Part shown: positions 24,791-36,456 of the stretch, piece after piece | How the letters are laid out: each line of letters opens with the position of its first letter | Numbering within the stretch: position 1 is the first letter of the stretch | Assembly: GCA_035293985.1 (NCBI GenBank) | Contig: DATGLS010000014.1 | Span: forward strand, 62,001 to 126,000 | DNA length: 64,000 bases | Direction of reading: 5' to 3' | Origin: JAVDCA01 sp035293985 | GTDB taxonomy: Bacteria > Pseudomonadota > Alphaproteobacteria > Rhizobiales > Xanthobacteraceae | Notes under the pieces: generated by a model | Told to the model about the DNA's origin: nothing | Database searches by the model: none | What the model saw: only the letters and a program-made list of their open reading frames with translations | Program-made: the position numbers and the translations under genes

Positions 24791-26329
24791 ATGGTCCAGC
24801 GAGTCGCCACGGTTGCGTTCGAAGGTATCGAGGCGCGCAGCGTCACGGTGCAGGTGCAAGTGGCGCCCGGACTGCCCGCCTTCAACGTGGTCGGGCTCGC
24901 CGACAAGGCGGTCTCGGAAGCGCGCGATCGGGTGCGCGCGGCGCTCACCGCCTCCGGGCTCGCGCTGCCGTCGCGACGCATCACGGTCAATCTCGCGCCC
25001 GCGGATCTGCCCAAGGAAGGGAGCCATTACGATCTGCCGATCGCGCTCGGCCTGATGGCCGCGATCGGCGCGATTCCGCCCGATGCGTTCAGTAATTACG
25101 TGGTGCTGGGCGAGCTCGGCCTCGACGGCGCGATCGCGCCGGTGGCCGGCGTGCTGCCGGCCGCGATCAGCGCCAACGCCGGCGAGAAGGGCTTGATCTG
25201 CCCGGCCGCATGCGGTCCGGAGGCCGCCTGGGCGAGCCCCGACATGGAGATCGTCGCCCCGAGCTCGCTGATCCAGCTCGCCAATCACATCAAAGGCACG
25301 CAGGTGCTGCTGCGGCCGCAGCCGAAGGTGCGCACCAGCGCCGAGCCGACGCTCGATCTCAAGGACATCCGCGGCCAGGAGAGCGCCAAGCGTGCGCTCG
25401 AGGTCGCGGCCGCCGGCGGGCATAACCTGCTGATGGTGGGTCCGCCGGGCGCCGGCAAGTCGATGCTCGCGGCGCGGCTGCCCTCGATCCTGCCGCCCCT
25501 CGCGCCGGCCGAGTTGCTCGAGGTGTCGATGATCGCCTCGATTGCGGGCCAGCTCGAGGGCGGTGCGCTCACCAACCGGCGGCCGTTCCGCGCGCCGCAT
25601 CATTCCGCCAGCATGCCGGCCCTGGTCGGCGGCGGCCTGCGCGCCAAGCCGGGCGAGATTTCCCTCGCCCACGGCGGCGTGCTGTTTCTCGACGAGTTCC
25701 CCGAGTTCGATCCGCGCGTGCTCGATTCGCTGCGCCAGCCGCTCGAGACCGGCGAGGTCGCGATCGCTCGCGCCAATCATCGCGTCACCTATCCGGCGCG
25801 ATTCATGTTCATCGCCGCCATGAACCCCTGCCGCTGCGGCCGCGCCAGCGAGCCCGGCTTCACGTGCCGGCGCGCACCGAATGCGCGCTGCATCGCCGAC
25901 TATCAGGCGCGTCTCTCCGGCCCGTTGCTCGACCGCATCGACCTGCATATCGAGGTGCCGCCCGTCACCGCCGCCGATCTCATCCTGCCGCCGCCGAGCG
26001 AAGGCAGCCGCGAGGTCGCGGCCCGCGTCGCCCGCGCCCGAACGATCCAGGCCGAGCGCTACGCGGCGCTCGGCCTGCCGCACGTGCGCACCAACGCGGC
26101 CGCCCAGGGCGCCGCGCTCGACGAGGCCGTCAAGCTCGATCAGGCCTCGCTCGCGCTGATCCACGATGCGGCCGACAAGATGCGCCTCACCGCCCGCGGC
26201 TATCACCGCGTGCTGCGCGTCGCCCGCACGCTCGCCGACCTCGACGGCAGCGACAAGGTCGGCCGCCTCCATCTCGCCGAGGCGCTGTCGTATCGCGCGC
26301 TCGCCGACGAGGTCAGGCGGGCGGCATGA
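24791..26329 (+). CDS. comM: YifB/ComM-family Mg-chelatase-like AAA+ ATPase
   Basis: A 512-residue protein, full length for ComM. The N-terminal Lon-S5-like domain (VAFEGIEARSVTVQVQVAPGLPAFNVVGLADKAVSEARDR across 8-47) is followed by Walker A GPPGAGKS at 217-224, Walker B GGVLFLDEF near 295-303 and a four-Cys insertion NPCRCGRA...FTCRRAPNARC, typical of the family. In naturally competent bacteria ComM is a hexameric helicase promoting branch migration during integration of foreign DNA; in other species its role is less clear. ATG at 24791. It is a single-gene unit, 110 bases before csoR on the opposite strand. Confidence 0.92.
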   Translation: MVQRVATVAFEGIEARSVTVQVQVAPGLPAFNVVGLADKAVSEARDRVRAALTASGLALPSRRITVNLAPADLPKEGSHYDLPIALGLMAAIGAIPPDAFSNYVVLGELGLDGAIAPVAGVLPAAISANAGEKGLICPAACGPEAAWASPDMEIVAPSSLIQLANHIKGTQVLLRPQPKVRTSAEPTLDLKDIRGQESAKRALEVAAAGGHNLLMVGPPGAGKSMLAARLPSILPPLAPAELLEVSMIASIAGQLEGGALTNRRPFRAPHHSASMPALVGGGLRAKPGEISLAHGGVLFLDEFPEFDPRVLDSLRQPLETGEVAIARANHRVTYPARFMFIAAMNPCRCGRASEPGFTCRRAPNARCIADYQARLSGPLLDRIDLHIEVPPVTAADLILPPPSEGSREVAARVARARTIQAERYAALGLPHVRTNAAAQGAALDEAVKLDQASLALIHDAADKMRLTARGYHRVLRVARTLADLDGSDKVGRLHLAEALSYRALADEVRRAA

Positions 26330-26439
26330 GCGGGCCCGCCCTTCGGCCGGGTCGTACCTGTAATTCGGAAGATTTGCCGAGGACCTTTCGCGGCGCATAA
26401 GCCCGGCCAGCCGGGTGATCCTGGTGTGAGCTCCCCAAT

Positions 26440-26715
26440 TCACCTGTCCGCGCGGCCGATCACATCCATCAGCTCGGCGACCTTACGCCGCTGATCGGCC
26501 TTGTTGCCGGCCGCGATCGCGTGCTCGACGCAGTGGGCGACGTGGTCGCGCAGGACCTCCTCCTCGAGCCGGCGCAGCGCGGCGCGCACCGCCGAGATCT
26601 GCGTCACCACGTCGATGCAATAGCGATCGTCCTCGACCATGCGGGCAAGCCCCCGCACCTGGCCCTCGATGCGGCCGAGACGCTTCAAGCAGGAGGCCTT
26701 GGCTTCCGTCTGCAT
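26440..26715 (-). CDS. csoR: CsoR/RcnR-family copper-sensing repressor
   Basis: A 91-residue all-helical repressor. The metal-binding set fits CsoR: Cys in DDRYCIDVVTQ (about 33), His in LRDHVAHC (58) and Cys (62), the C-H-C copper(I) triad. The N-terminal lysine-rich start CLKRLGRIEGQVRGLARM is the family signature for helix 1. It is divergent from copA, which it very likely represses until copper binds. The ATG lies ten bases from an ATAC...GTAT palindrome that could be its operator. FrmR-type formaldehyde sensing is less likely because of the copA neighbour. Confidence 0.9.
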   Translation of the reverse strand: MQTEAKASCLKRLGRIEGQVRGLARMVEDDRYCIDVVTQISAVRAALRRLEEEVLRDHVAHCVEHAIAAGNKADQRRKVAELMDVIGRADR

Positions 26716-26724
26716 GCATGCTAG

Positions 26725-26741
26725 ATACCCCTACCCCGTAT
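26725..26741. promoter_or_regulatory. Candidate CsoR operator
   Basis: The 17-base element ATACCCCTACCCCGTAT has ATAC/GTAT outer arms and a C-rich centre, resembling the G/C-tract operators of the CsoR/RcnR family (TACCCC...GGGGTA-like). It lies ten bases before csoR and about 40 bases before copA, where one repressor could control both divergent genes. The assignment rests on position and pattern only. Confidence 0.55.
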
Positions 26742-26782
26742 AGGTTGTCAAGCCACGGACATGACGGCGGCACTGGAAATCC

Positions 26783-29167
26783 ATGGACCACTCGCACCAC
26801 CACGATCACGCCTCGCCACAGGGCGCGTCTTGCTCCCATACGCCCTCCCCTGCCCCGCCCGACGCGCCCACCGCCAAGGACCCGGTATGCGGCATGACGG
26901 TCGATCCGGCGCGCACGCCGCACCACGCAGATCATGCGGGCCGCACCTATCACTTCTGCGGCGCCGGCTGCCGCACCAAGTTCATCGCCCACCCGGCGAA
27001 ATATCTCGCGCCCGCCCCGGCGGCGGCCGCGCCCGTCTCGGCCGACGCGATCTACACCTGCCCGATGCATCCGCAGATCCGCCAGGTCGGTCCCGGCGCC
27101 TGCCCGATCTGCGGCATGGCGCTCGAGCCGGAGGTCGCCTCGGCCGAGGCGGTGCCCAATCCGGAGCTCGCCGACATGAAGCGGCGCTTCTGGATCGCGC
27201 TGGTGCTCGCGGCGCCGGTCGTCGTGCTGGAGATGGGCACCCATCTCAGCGGGCATGCCCTGCTCGACCCCACACGCGCGAACCTCGTGCAGTTCGCCCT
27301 GGCGACGCCAGTGGTGCTGTGGGCGGGCTGGCCATTCTTCGAGCGCGGCTGGCGCTCGCTGGTCACCCGCCATCTCAACATGTTCACGCTGATCGCCCTC
27401 GGCACCGGCGTCGCCTACGCGTACAGCCTCGTCGCCGCCGTCGCGCCCGGGCTCTTCCCGCCCGCCTTCCGCGGCCATGACGGCGCGGTTGCCGTCTATT
27501 TCGAGGCGGCGGCGGTCATCACCGTGCTGGTGCTGCTCGGCCAGGTGCTGGAGCTCTCCGCGCGCGAGCGCACCTCAGGCGCGATCCGCGCCCTGCTGCG
27601 CCTCACGCCGACGAGCGCGCACCGCCTCGCGGCTGATGGGCGCGACGAGGAGATCGCGCTCGCCGCGGTCGCGGTCGGCGACCGGCTGCGGGTGCGGCCC
27701 GGCGAGAAGGTGCCGGTCGACGGCGAGATCATCGAAGGCCAGTCGAGCCTCGACGAATCGATGGTGACGGGCGAATCGATGCCGGTCACCCGGCGCGTCG
27801 GCGCGCGCGTGATCGGCGGCACGCTCAACCAGGCGGGCAGCTTCGTGATGCGCGCCGACAAGGTCGGCCGCGCCACGATGCTCGCCCGCATCGTCGACAT
27901 GGTGGCGAGCGCGCAGCGCTCGCGCGCGCCGATCCAGCGCCTCGCCGATCAGGTGGCGGGCTGGTTCGTGCCGGCCGTGATCGCCATCGCGCTGCTCGCT
28001 TTCGCGGCCTGGGCGGTCTTCGGCCCGGAGCCTCGCTTCGCCTACGGCCTCGTCGCCGCCGTCACGGTGCTGATCATCGCCTGCCCGTGCGCGCTCGGCC
28101 TCGCCACACCCATGTCGATCATGGTCGGCGTCGGCCGCGGCGCCCATGCGGGCGTGCTGGTGCGCAATGCCGAGGCGCTCGAGCGCATGGAACGGGTCAC
28201 CACGCTGGTGGTGGACAAGACCGGCACGCTCACCGAGGGCAAGCCGAAGGTCATCGCGGTCACGGCGACGGCGGCGCATGAGGAAGACGAGATCCTGCGC
28301 CTCGCAGCCAGCGTCGAGCGCGCGAGCGAGCATCCGCTCGGCCGGGCGATCGTCGCTGCGGCCGGCGAGCGCAACCTTGCGCTCGCGCCGGCGACCGGGT
28401 TTGCGGCGCCGAGCGGCAAGGGCGTGTCGGCCATGGTCGATGGCCGCCGCGTCGCGCTGGGCAATGCCGGCTTTTTCGCCGATCTCGCCATTGCAATCGA
28501 CGCACTCGCGGCGGAGGCCGAGCGGCAACGCCAGGACGGCGCGACGGTCGTCCTCATGGCGATCGACCGGCAGCTCGCCGGCCTGATCGCGATCGCCGAC
28601 CCGATCAAGGCGACGACGCCGGCGGCGCTCGATGCGTTGCGCCGGCAGGGCATTCGCGTCGTCATGCTCACGGGCGACAACCGCACCACCGCGCAGGCCG
28701 TGGCCGCGCGGCTCGGCATCACCGAGGTCGAGGCGGAGATCCTGCCCGAGCAGAAGATCGCGGTGGTCGAGCGGCTGCGCCAAGGCGGACAGACTGCCGG
28801 CGCGGTCGTCGCCATGGCGGGCGACGGCACCAATGACGCGCCGGCGCTCGCCGCCGCCGACGTCGGCATCGCGATGAGCACCGGCACGGACGTGGCGATG
28901 GAGAGCGCCGGCATCACGCTGCTCGAGGGCGACCTCAACGGCATCGCGCGAGCGCGGGCACTGTCGGGCGCCGTCATGCGCAATATCCGGCAGAACCTGT
29001 TTCTCGCCTTCGTCTACAACGCGATCGGCGTCCCGGTGGCGGCCGGGGTGCTTTATCCCGCGTTCGGCATCGTGCTGTCGCCGGTGATCGGCGCGGCCGC
29101 GATGGCGCTGTCGTCCGTCAGCGTGGTGGCTAACGCGTTGCGGCTGGCGAGCGTGCGCCTGCGCTGA
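26783..29167 (+). CDS. copA: Copper-exporting P1B-type ATPase
   Basis: A 794-residue pump exporting Cu(I) from the cytoplasm. The His-rich start (HSHHHDH) is followed by a YHS-like domain (DPVCGMTV, with Cys36 and CGAGC around 59-63) and a heavy-metal-binding domain (YTCPMHP at 91-97, CPICGM at 107-112), with no classic HMA domain. Then come eight hydrophobic helices, the TGES actuator loop, the CPC metal site (ACPCALGLATP), phosphorylation site DKTGT, SEHPLG nucleotide contact and GDGTNDAPAL. This order is typical of CopA-2/CopB-like rhizobial pumps. ATG at 26783. It is controlled with divergent csoR, probably through the palindrome between them. Confidence 0.94.
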   Translation: MDHSHHHDHASPQGASCSHTPSPAPPDAPTAKDPVCGMTVDPARTPHHADHAGRTYHFCGAGCRTKFIAHPAKYLAPAPAAAAPVSADAIYTCPMHPQIRQVGPGACPICGMALEPEVASAEAVPNPELADMKRRFWIALVLAAPVVVLEMGTHLSGHALLDPTRANLVQFALATPVVLWAGWPFFERGWRSLVTRHLNMFTLIALGTGVAYAYSLVAAVAPGLFPPAFRGHDGAVAVYFEAAAVITVLVLLGQVLELSARERTSGAIRALLRLTPTSAHRLAADGRDEEIALAAVAVGDRLRVRPGEKVPVDGEIIEGQSSLDESMVTGESMPVTRRVGARVIGGTLNQAGSFVMRADKVGRATMLARIVDMVASAQRSRAPIQRLADQVAGWFVPAVIAIALLAFAAWAVFGPEPRFAYGLVAAVTVLIIACPCALGLATPMSIMVGVGRGAHAGVLVRNAEALERMERVTTLVVDKTGTLTEGKPKVIAVTATAAHEEDEILRLAASVERASEHPLGRAIVAAAGERNLALAPATGFAAPSGKGVSAMVDGRRVALGNAGFFADLAIAIDALAAEAERQRQDGATVVLMAIDRQLAGLIAIADPIKATTPAALDALRRQGIRVVMLTGDNRTTAQAVAARLGITEVEAEILPEQKIAVVERLRQGGQTAGAVVAMAGDGTNDAPALAAADVGIAMSTGTDVAMESAGITLLEGDLNGIARARALSGAVMRNIRQNLFLAFVYNAIGVPVAAGVLYPAFGIVLSPVIGAAAMALSSVSVVANALRLASVRLR

Positions 29168-31969
29168 TCAGGCGACCGATGCCACCGGCTCGTCGCACAA
29201 GCGGCCGATGGCGTCGCCATAAGCCGCGATCGGCAGCGGCTTGCCGATGAGGAAGCCCTGCACCTCGGCGCAGGCCTCGGCGGCGAGGAAGGCAACCTGC
29301 TCGCGCGTCTCGACGCCTTCGGCGATCACCGGCAGGCCGAGGCCGCGCCCGAGCCCGATGACGGCGCGCACGATCGTGGCGGACTGCCGGCTGGTCAGCA
29401 GGCTCGCGATGAACGAGCGGTCGATCTTGATGCGGTCGAACGCGAAGGCCTGCAGGTTGGAGAGCGACGAGTAGCCGGTGCCGAAATCATCCATCGCGAT
29501 ATGCACGCCGAGCAGCTTGAGCCGGCGCAGGATGGTGACGGCGCGCGCGAGGTCGTCGACCAGCACGCTTTCGGTGATCTCGAGCTCGAGGCGCCCGGGC
29601 GCGAGCCCGGTCTCCAGCAGCACCGAATGGACGAGCCCGGGCAGGTCGCCGTGGCGGAACTGGAGGGCCGACAGGTTGACGCCGATCTTGAGCGCCTTCG
29701 GCCAGCCGGCGGCCTCACGGCAGGCCTCGCGCAGCACCCATTCGCCGATCGACAGGATGAGCCCGCTTTCCTCGGCAGCCGGGATGAACAGGTCCGGCGA
29801 TATCATCCCGCGGCTCGGATGCTTCCAGCGCACCAGCGCCTCGAAGCCGGTGATCTCGCCGTCCATGCGCGCCTGCGGCTGGTAGTAGAGAATGATCTCG
29901 CCGCGCTCGATCGCGGTGCGCAGATCCTGCACGAGAGCGCGCCGCTCGCGCAGGCGCTGGTCCATATCGGGCTCGAAGAAGCGCATCGAGCCGCGCCCGT
30001 CGCTTTTCGCCCGATGCAGCGCGGCTTCAGCGTTGGCGATCAGCTCCGAGCCGTCGGTGCCGTCGGTCGGATAGACCGCGATGCCGATGCTCAAGCCGAC
30101 GCGCAGCCGCTCGCCGTCGACCGCGATATCATCCGCCATCGCGGCCATCAGCCGCTCGGCGAGCGCCGACGCACCGGCCGGCTGCGCCCCGCCGCCCGCG
30201 ATGAGGGCGAACTCGTCGCCGCCGAGGCGGGCGAGGAACGCGCCCTCGGCGGCCTCGCCCAGGCGCTTGGCGACCGCGCGCAGCAACGCATCGCCGGCGG
30301 CGTGGCCGAACACGTCGTTGATCTCCTGGAAGCGGTCGAGATCGATCGAGAGGAGCGCGAAGGGCTCGTCGTCACGGGCGGCGCGCTCGAGCGTGCTGGC
30401 GAAGCATTCGTTGAAGGCCGCGCGGTTCGGCAGATCCGTGAGCCCGTCGTAGTGCTCCATGTGGGCGATCCGGGCCTCGGCGCGCTTGCGCTCGGTGACG
30501 TCCTGGATCACGTTGACGAGATACCGCGGCGCGCCGTCCTCGCCCATGATCGGCATGCGCGTCGAGGTCATCAGACGCACGCCGTTGGCCGGCGTTTCGA
30601 CCGGGTGGGCGTCGCAAAAAACACGCGCGCGCTGGTCGATCAGCTGGGTGTCGTGCAGCTCGATCATTTCGGCGTTCGGCTTGGGGAAAATGTCACGCGC
30701 GGTCTTGCCGATGATGCGTTCGCGCGTGATGCCGAAGACATCCTCGCCGCAGCGATTGATGAGCACATAGCGGCGATCGGCGACGTTCTTCACCAGGATC
30801 GCTGCCGGCACGTTCTCTATGACGGTATCGAGGAAGTTGCGGGTGCTTTCGAGCTCCTTCTGCGCCCGGTGCCGCTCCGTCACGTCCTCGTGCGTCACCA
30901 CCCAGCCGCCCGCCGCCATCGGCTGGCTCGACACCGAGATGACGCGGCCGTCGTCGAGCTCGAACATCTTGGTGCTCGGCCGCCGGTCGTGCAGCAGCGC
31001 ATCGGACAGCTCGGCGATGTATCGCTCCGGATCGGTGGCGAAGAAGGTCCCGCTGCGGATGCGGCTGTCGACCAGGTCGCGAATCGTGCATCCGGCCTTC
31101 ACGACGCCGGCCGCGAGCCGGTACATCTGCTCGTAGCGCTCGTTGTGCAGGACGAGCCGCGCCTGCGCGTCGAACATATTGACGCCCTGCACCATGTTGT
31201 TGAGCGCGGCGTCGAGCAGACGATTGCGCTCGCTCAGCAGCAGCTTGGCGCGACGCTCGCCCAGGCTCGCGACGATGCACATGCCGAGGATCGCGATCGC
31301 GGCCGCCGCCACGGTGAGCGCGAGCGCCTCGGGCGGAAGAATGAGCCCGCTGATCGGGCGAGCCGGATCGGGCACGATCGACGCAGCGCCCATGGCGGTG
31401 AAGTGATGCGATACGATCGCGAGCGTCAGCAGGACCGAGGCCGCCGCGGACGACGCGAAGCCGGCGCGCCGGCGCGCCGCCGCGATGGCCAGGGCGCCGA
31501 GCACGATGCCGCACACGATCGAGACGACGACGAGATCAGGCGACCAGGTGATGCGGCCGGGCAGCTCGAGCGCCGACATCCCGAGATAGTGCATGCAGGC
31601 GACGCCGCCGCCGACCACGGCCCCGCCGAGCGCCGCGGTCCAGGCGGCGCGGCCGTTGATCGCGATGGCGAGGCCGCCCGACGTGACCACGATCGCAGCG
31701 ACGAGCGACAACAGGGTGAGCACGAGCCCGTAGCCGATCACGACGCCCGGATCATAAGCCATCATCGCGATGAAATGGGTCGCCCAGATGCCGCATCCGG
31801 TCGCGGTGCCGGCGGTGGCGATCCAGATCGCGCGCGAAAACCCGCGCGCCGCCCGCGCGCGATGCATCAGGCTGACGGCAGCACAGCTCGAGAGAAAACA
31901 GATGAGACCCGCCAGCACGACCAGCCGCCAGTCGTGCTCGGTCGTAAGGCAGGTCAACACGCGGAACAT
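29168..31969 (-). CDS. MHYT-PAS-PAS-GGDEF-EAL cyclic-di-GMP signalling protein
   Basis: A 933-residue integral membrane protein. The N-terminal 240 residues form a seven-helix MHYT sensor with three copies of the motif: THFIAMMAY near 64, CMHYLGMS near 125 and SHHFTAMGA near 187. These may bind copper, oxygen, CO or NO. Two PAS domains follow (about 245-365 and 378-500), then a GGDEF domain with intact RLGGDEFA and an EAL domain with EALVRW and DDFGTGYSSL. Both catalytic signatures are present, so it could make and degrade c-di-GMP. ATG at 31969 follows AAGGGGCTCCG. It converges on copA with its stop next to the copA stop. Confidence 0.93.
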   Translation of the reverse strand: MFRVLTCLTTEHDWRLVVLAGLICFLSSCAAVSLMHRARAARGFSRAIWIATAGTATGCGIWATHFIAMMAYDPGVVIGYGLVLTLLSLVAAIVVTSGGLAIAINGRAAWTAALGGAVVGGGVACMHYLGMSALELPGRITWSPDLVVVSIVCGIVLGALAIAAARRRAGFASSAAASVLLTLAIVSHHFTAMGAASIVPDPARPISGLILPPEALALTVAAAAIAILGMCIVASLGERRAKLLLSERNRLLDAALNNMVQGVNMFDAQARLVLHNERYEQMYRLAAGVVKAGCTIRDLVDSRIRSGTFFATDPERYIAELSDALLHDRRPSTKMFELDDGRVISVSSQPMAAGGWVVTHEDVTERHRAQKELESTRNFLDTVIENVPAAILVKNVADRRYVLINRCGEDVFGITRERIIGKTARDIFPKPNAEMIELHDTQLIDQRARVFCDAHPVETPANGVRLMTSTRMPIMGEDGAPRYLVNVIQDVTERKRAEARIAHMEHYDGLTDLPNRAAFNECFASTLERAARDDEPFALLSIDLDRFQEINDVFGHAAGDALLRAVAKRLGEAAEGAFLARLGGDEFALIAGGGAQPAGASALAERLMAAMADDIAVDGERLRVGLSIGIAVYPTDGTDGSELIANAEAALHRAKSDGRGSMRFFEPDMDQRLRERRALVQDLRTAIERGEIILYYQPQARMDGEITGFEALVRWKHPSRGMISPDLFIPAAEESGLILSIGEWVLREACREAAGWPKALKIGVNLSALQFRHGDLPGLVHSVLLETGLAPGRLELEITESVLVDDLARAVTILRRLKLLGVHIAMDDFGTGYSSLSNLQAFAFDRIKIDRSFIASLLTSRQSATIVRAVIGLGRGLGLPVIAEGVETREQVAFLAAEACAEVQGFLIGKPLPIAAYGDAIGRLCDEPVASVA

Positions 31970-32117
31970 CCGGAGCCCCTTGCGCCACAACACGCAAGCC
32001 TATCGCGTGGAGTATTAGTTTCGCGTTACGCCGCGCCGCGCACGAATCGCTAAACGCAATGGAAGCATGACGCTAGGTCAGAGATAGAATTCGCTAACCA
32101 TGATGCTGAACGTCGCC

Positions 32118-32136
32118 TTAACCGTATCAAGGTTAA
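32118..32136. promoter_or_regulatory. TTAACC-N7-GGTTAA inverted repeat
   Basis: A perfect six-base inverted repeat separated by seven bases lies between two divergent genes, about 70 bases before the exported protein gene. The size suits a dimeric regulator's operator, but no matching regulator is adjacent. Confidence 0.35.
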
Positions 32137-32204
32137 TGCTGCTGCGGCTCGCGCGCGGCAATCGATGGTGCTGTTTCGTCGCGGCGGCGGGGAGATGGGG
32201 CTCC

Positions 32205-32699
32205 ATGCGGCGCATGCACAAATCCATTCTGTTCGGGGTCGCGATCGCGCTGCCGATCACCGCGCAAGGCGTGCAGATTTTCCAGACACCGAAGCAGCCG
32301 TGCTTCGCCGCCGGCAGCGCGACCTATCGGCTCTCCGCCACCGCCGCCACGCCCGACTATCAGGTGAAAATCGACAATCGGGCGGCCCATCCCGACCTGC
32401 ACATGCAGCTGGTCGACGACCCCGCCGCCGCTGATTTCGTCCTGGTCGACGACTTCGACACCACCGCGAGCGATGCATGCCGGACCTCGCTGCCGCTCAA
32501 GACCATCCGCGTCGATGACGCGGCGCCGCGCGCCGATCTCACCATCAGCCTCGTCGGCGACGCGGCGCCGGATTTCAAGCTCTACGTCCACTCGGCGCAC
32601 TTCTCGCACGAGGAAGCGGCGGCTCTGTTGGGCGTCATGTGGCAGGCGGCGCGGCCGCGGAACGTCGCCGATGCGGACAGAGCGTTAAGCTTGCGATAA
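32205..32699 (+). CDS. Small exported hypothetical protein
   Basis: A 164-residue protein. A basic, hydrophobic start (MRRMHKSILFGVAIALPIT) looks like a Sec signal or anchor, though no clean Ala-X-Ala site follows. Two Cys residues (KQPCFAA and SDACRTS) could form a disulfide. The rest alternates short beta-like segments (DYQVKIDN, LHMQLVDD, FVLVDDF, LTISLVGD, FKLYVHS), suggesting a periplasmic beta domain. The ATG at 32205 follows GGGGAG; the frame stays open upstream to 32100. It lies 153 bases before the hybrid kinase gene, same direction, and may be co-transcribed. I do not recognise the family. Confidence 0.6.
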   Translation: MRRMHKSILFGVAIALPITAQGVQIFQTPKQPCFAAGSATYRLSATAATPDYQVKIDNRAAHPDLHMQLVDDPAAADFVLVDDFDTTASDACRTSLPLKTIRVDDAAPRADLTISLVGDAAPDFKLYVHSAHFSHEEAAALLGVMWQAARPRNVADADRALSLR

Positions 32700-32852
32700 C
32701 CCTACCGGCGCGCCGCCGCCGCTCACGGCCTTTGCCCACAAGGTTTTGCAAGATTCCTGCGCTACGCCGTCGAGCGCAGGAGCCAATGAGACCGTGCTGG
32801 CGCGCCACCGACCGCGCGCCCCGGCAGCGGGACCGCAGTTGGGACGGCGGAC

Positions 32853-35108
<2,256 letters not shown>

Positions 35109-35120
35109 AGCGGTTTCCGA

Positions 35121-36074
35121 CTACAGTTTCCGCAGCGCCACCTCGTCGACCCCGTGGCTCTCGCCCTTCTTCAGGATGAGGTCGGCGCGCTGGCGGGTCG
35201 GCAAGATGTTCTCGTGCAGATTGACCAGGTTGATGCGCGTCCAGATGTCGGTCGCGGTCGCGATCGCCTCGGCGTCGGTCAGCTTCGAGTAGCGATGGAA
35301 GTATGATTTCGGGTCGCTGAAGGCGGTGCCGCGCAGGGTGAGAAAGCGATTCACGTACCAGGCCTTGAGCACCTCCTCGTCGGCGTCGAGATAGACCGAG
35401 AAGTCGAAGAAGTCGGAGACGAACGGGATTGCCTCGCCGTTCTCCGGGAGGCGGCCCGCCTGCAGCACGTTGAGGCCCTCCACGATGAGAATGTCCGGAC
35501 GGTCGATCTCGATCCAGTGATTGGGCATCACGTCGTAGATGAGGTGCGAATAGATCGGCGCCCGCGTCGGCCGCCGTCCCGCCTTGACGTCGTTCAGAAA
35601 GCGCAGCAGCGCCGGCAGGTCGTAGCTTTCCGGAAACCCCTTGCGGTCCATCAAGCCTTCGCGGTCGAGGATCGCGTTCGGATAGAGGAAGCCGTCGGTG
35701 GTGACGAGATCGACCTTCGGTACATTCGGCCAGCGCGCGAGCAGCGCCTGCAGCACGCGCGCGGTGGTCGATTTGCCGACCGCAACCGAGCCGCCGATGC
35801 CGATGATGTAGGGCATCTTGGCGTCCTCGGTGCCGAGAAAGCCCTGCTGGGCACGAAACAGTCGCTGCGTCGCGGCGACATACATCGAGAGCAGGCGCGA
35901 CAGCGGCAGATAGATCTCCTCGACCTCGTTCATGTCGAGCCGGTCGTGCATCGAGCGCAGCCGCGTCACCTCCTCGGAGCGCAGCGTCATCGGGGTATCT
36001 TCGCGCCGCGCCGCCCACTCGGACCGGGTGAAGGTGTGATAGGGCGAAAGGCCGTCGTTGATGCGCTGTTCCAT
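35121..36074 (-). CDS. coaA: Type I pantothenate kinase
   Basis: A 317-residue P-loop kinase catalysing the first step of coenzyme A synthesis. IIGIGGSVAVGKSTTARVLQAL is the Walker A region (split at about 92-113), followed by KVDLVTTDGFLYPN and LIVEGLNVLQ, all typical of prokaryotic CoaA. The start is the ATG at 36074 (MEQRINDGLSPYHTFTRSEW), giving family length; the frame extends into hisE upstream and is rejected. It sits seven bases after hisE and with hisF forms the common rhizobial hisF-hisE-coaA unit. Feedback by CoA is expected from the family, not visible in DNA. Confidence 0.95.
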   Translation of the reverse strand: MEQRINDGLSPYHTFTRSEWAARREDTPMTLRSEEVTRLRSMHDRLDMNEVEEIYLPLSRLLSMYVAATQRLFRAQQGFLGTEDAKMPYIIGIGGSVAVGKSTTARVLQALLARWPNVPKVDLVTTDGFLYPNAILDREGLMDRKGFPESYDLPALLRFLNDVKAGRRPTRAPIYSHLIYDVMPNHWIEIDRPDILIVEGLNVLQAGRLPENGEAIPFVSDFFDFSVYLDADEEVLKAWYVNRFLTLRGTAFSDPKSYFHRYSKLTDAEAIATATDIWTRINLVNLHENILPTRQRADLILKKGESHGVDEVALRKL

Positions 36075-36081
36075 AAGTATG

Positions 36082-36405
36082 TCAGCTGCCTTTGCGCGAT
36101 GCTTTCTCTTCGAGGCCCGACTGCTTCGTGCGTTCACCCAGCGCCGCCTCGACCTCGGCGAGCGAGACGCCCCGCGCGCGCAGGACGACGAGCAGGTGAT
36201 AGAGCAGATCGGCCGCCTCCCCGATCAGGTGCTCGCGATCCTCCGCCACGGCGGCGAGCACGGTCTCGACCGCCTCCTCGCCCAGCTTCTTGGCGCATTG
36301 GGCGACGCCGCGGTCGAGCAGCTTGCGCGTATACGACACCTCGGCGCCCGCGCCCGCGCGCTCGGCGACGCGTTTCTCCAGGTCATGCAGCGTGAAGGTC
36401 GTCAT
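36082..36405 (-). CDS. hisE: Phosphoribosyl-ATP pyrophosphatase
   Basis: A 107-residue MazG-like pyrophosphohydrolase for the second step of histidine synthesis. Starting TTFTLHDLEKRVAER, it carries the metal-binding core KKLGEEAVETVLAAVAEDREHLIGEAADLLYHLLVVL with its EExxE and ExxD clusters (near 41-73). The ending is Lys/Glu-rich. It is a separate gene, not fused to hisI as in enterobacteria. The gene lies between hisF and coaA in the same direction. Confidence 0.96.
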   Translation of the reverse strand: MTTFTLHDLEKRVAERAGAGAEVSYTRKLLDRGVAQCAKKLGEEAVETVLAAVAEDREHLIGEAADLLYHLLVVLRARGVSLAEVEAALGERTKQSGLEEKASRKGS

Positions 36406-36456
36406 CAGGCTCTCTTAGCATCTCGCCGATGGTGCGGCGAGGCCGCACGACGCAGA

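Noticed and set aside
26400..26416. CCCGGC/GCCGGG hairpin as terminator of comM or csoR
   Set aside because: The loop is only two bases and no T-run follows, so it is weak evidence for termination.
29501..32053. 850-codon open frame on the plus strand
   Set aside because: Antisense to the MHYT-GGDEF-EAL gene, with no recognisable motif and an Arg/His/Asp-rich composition.
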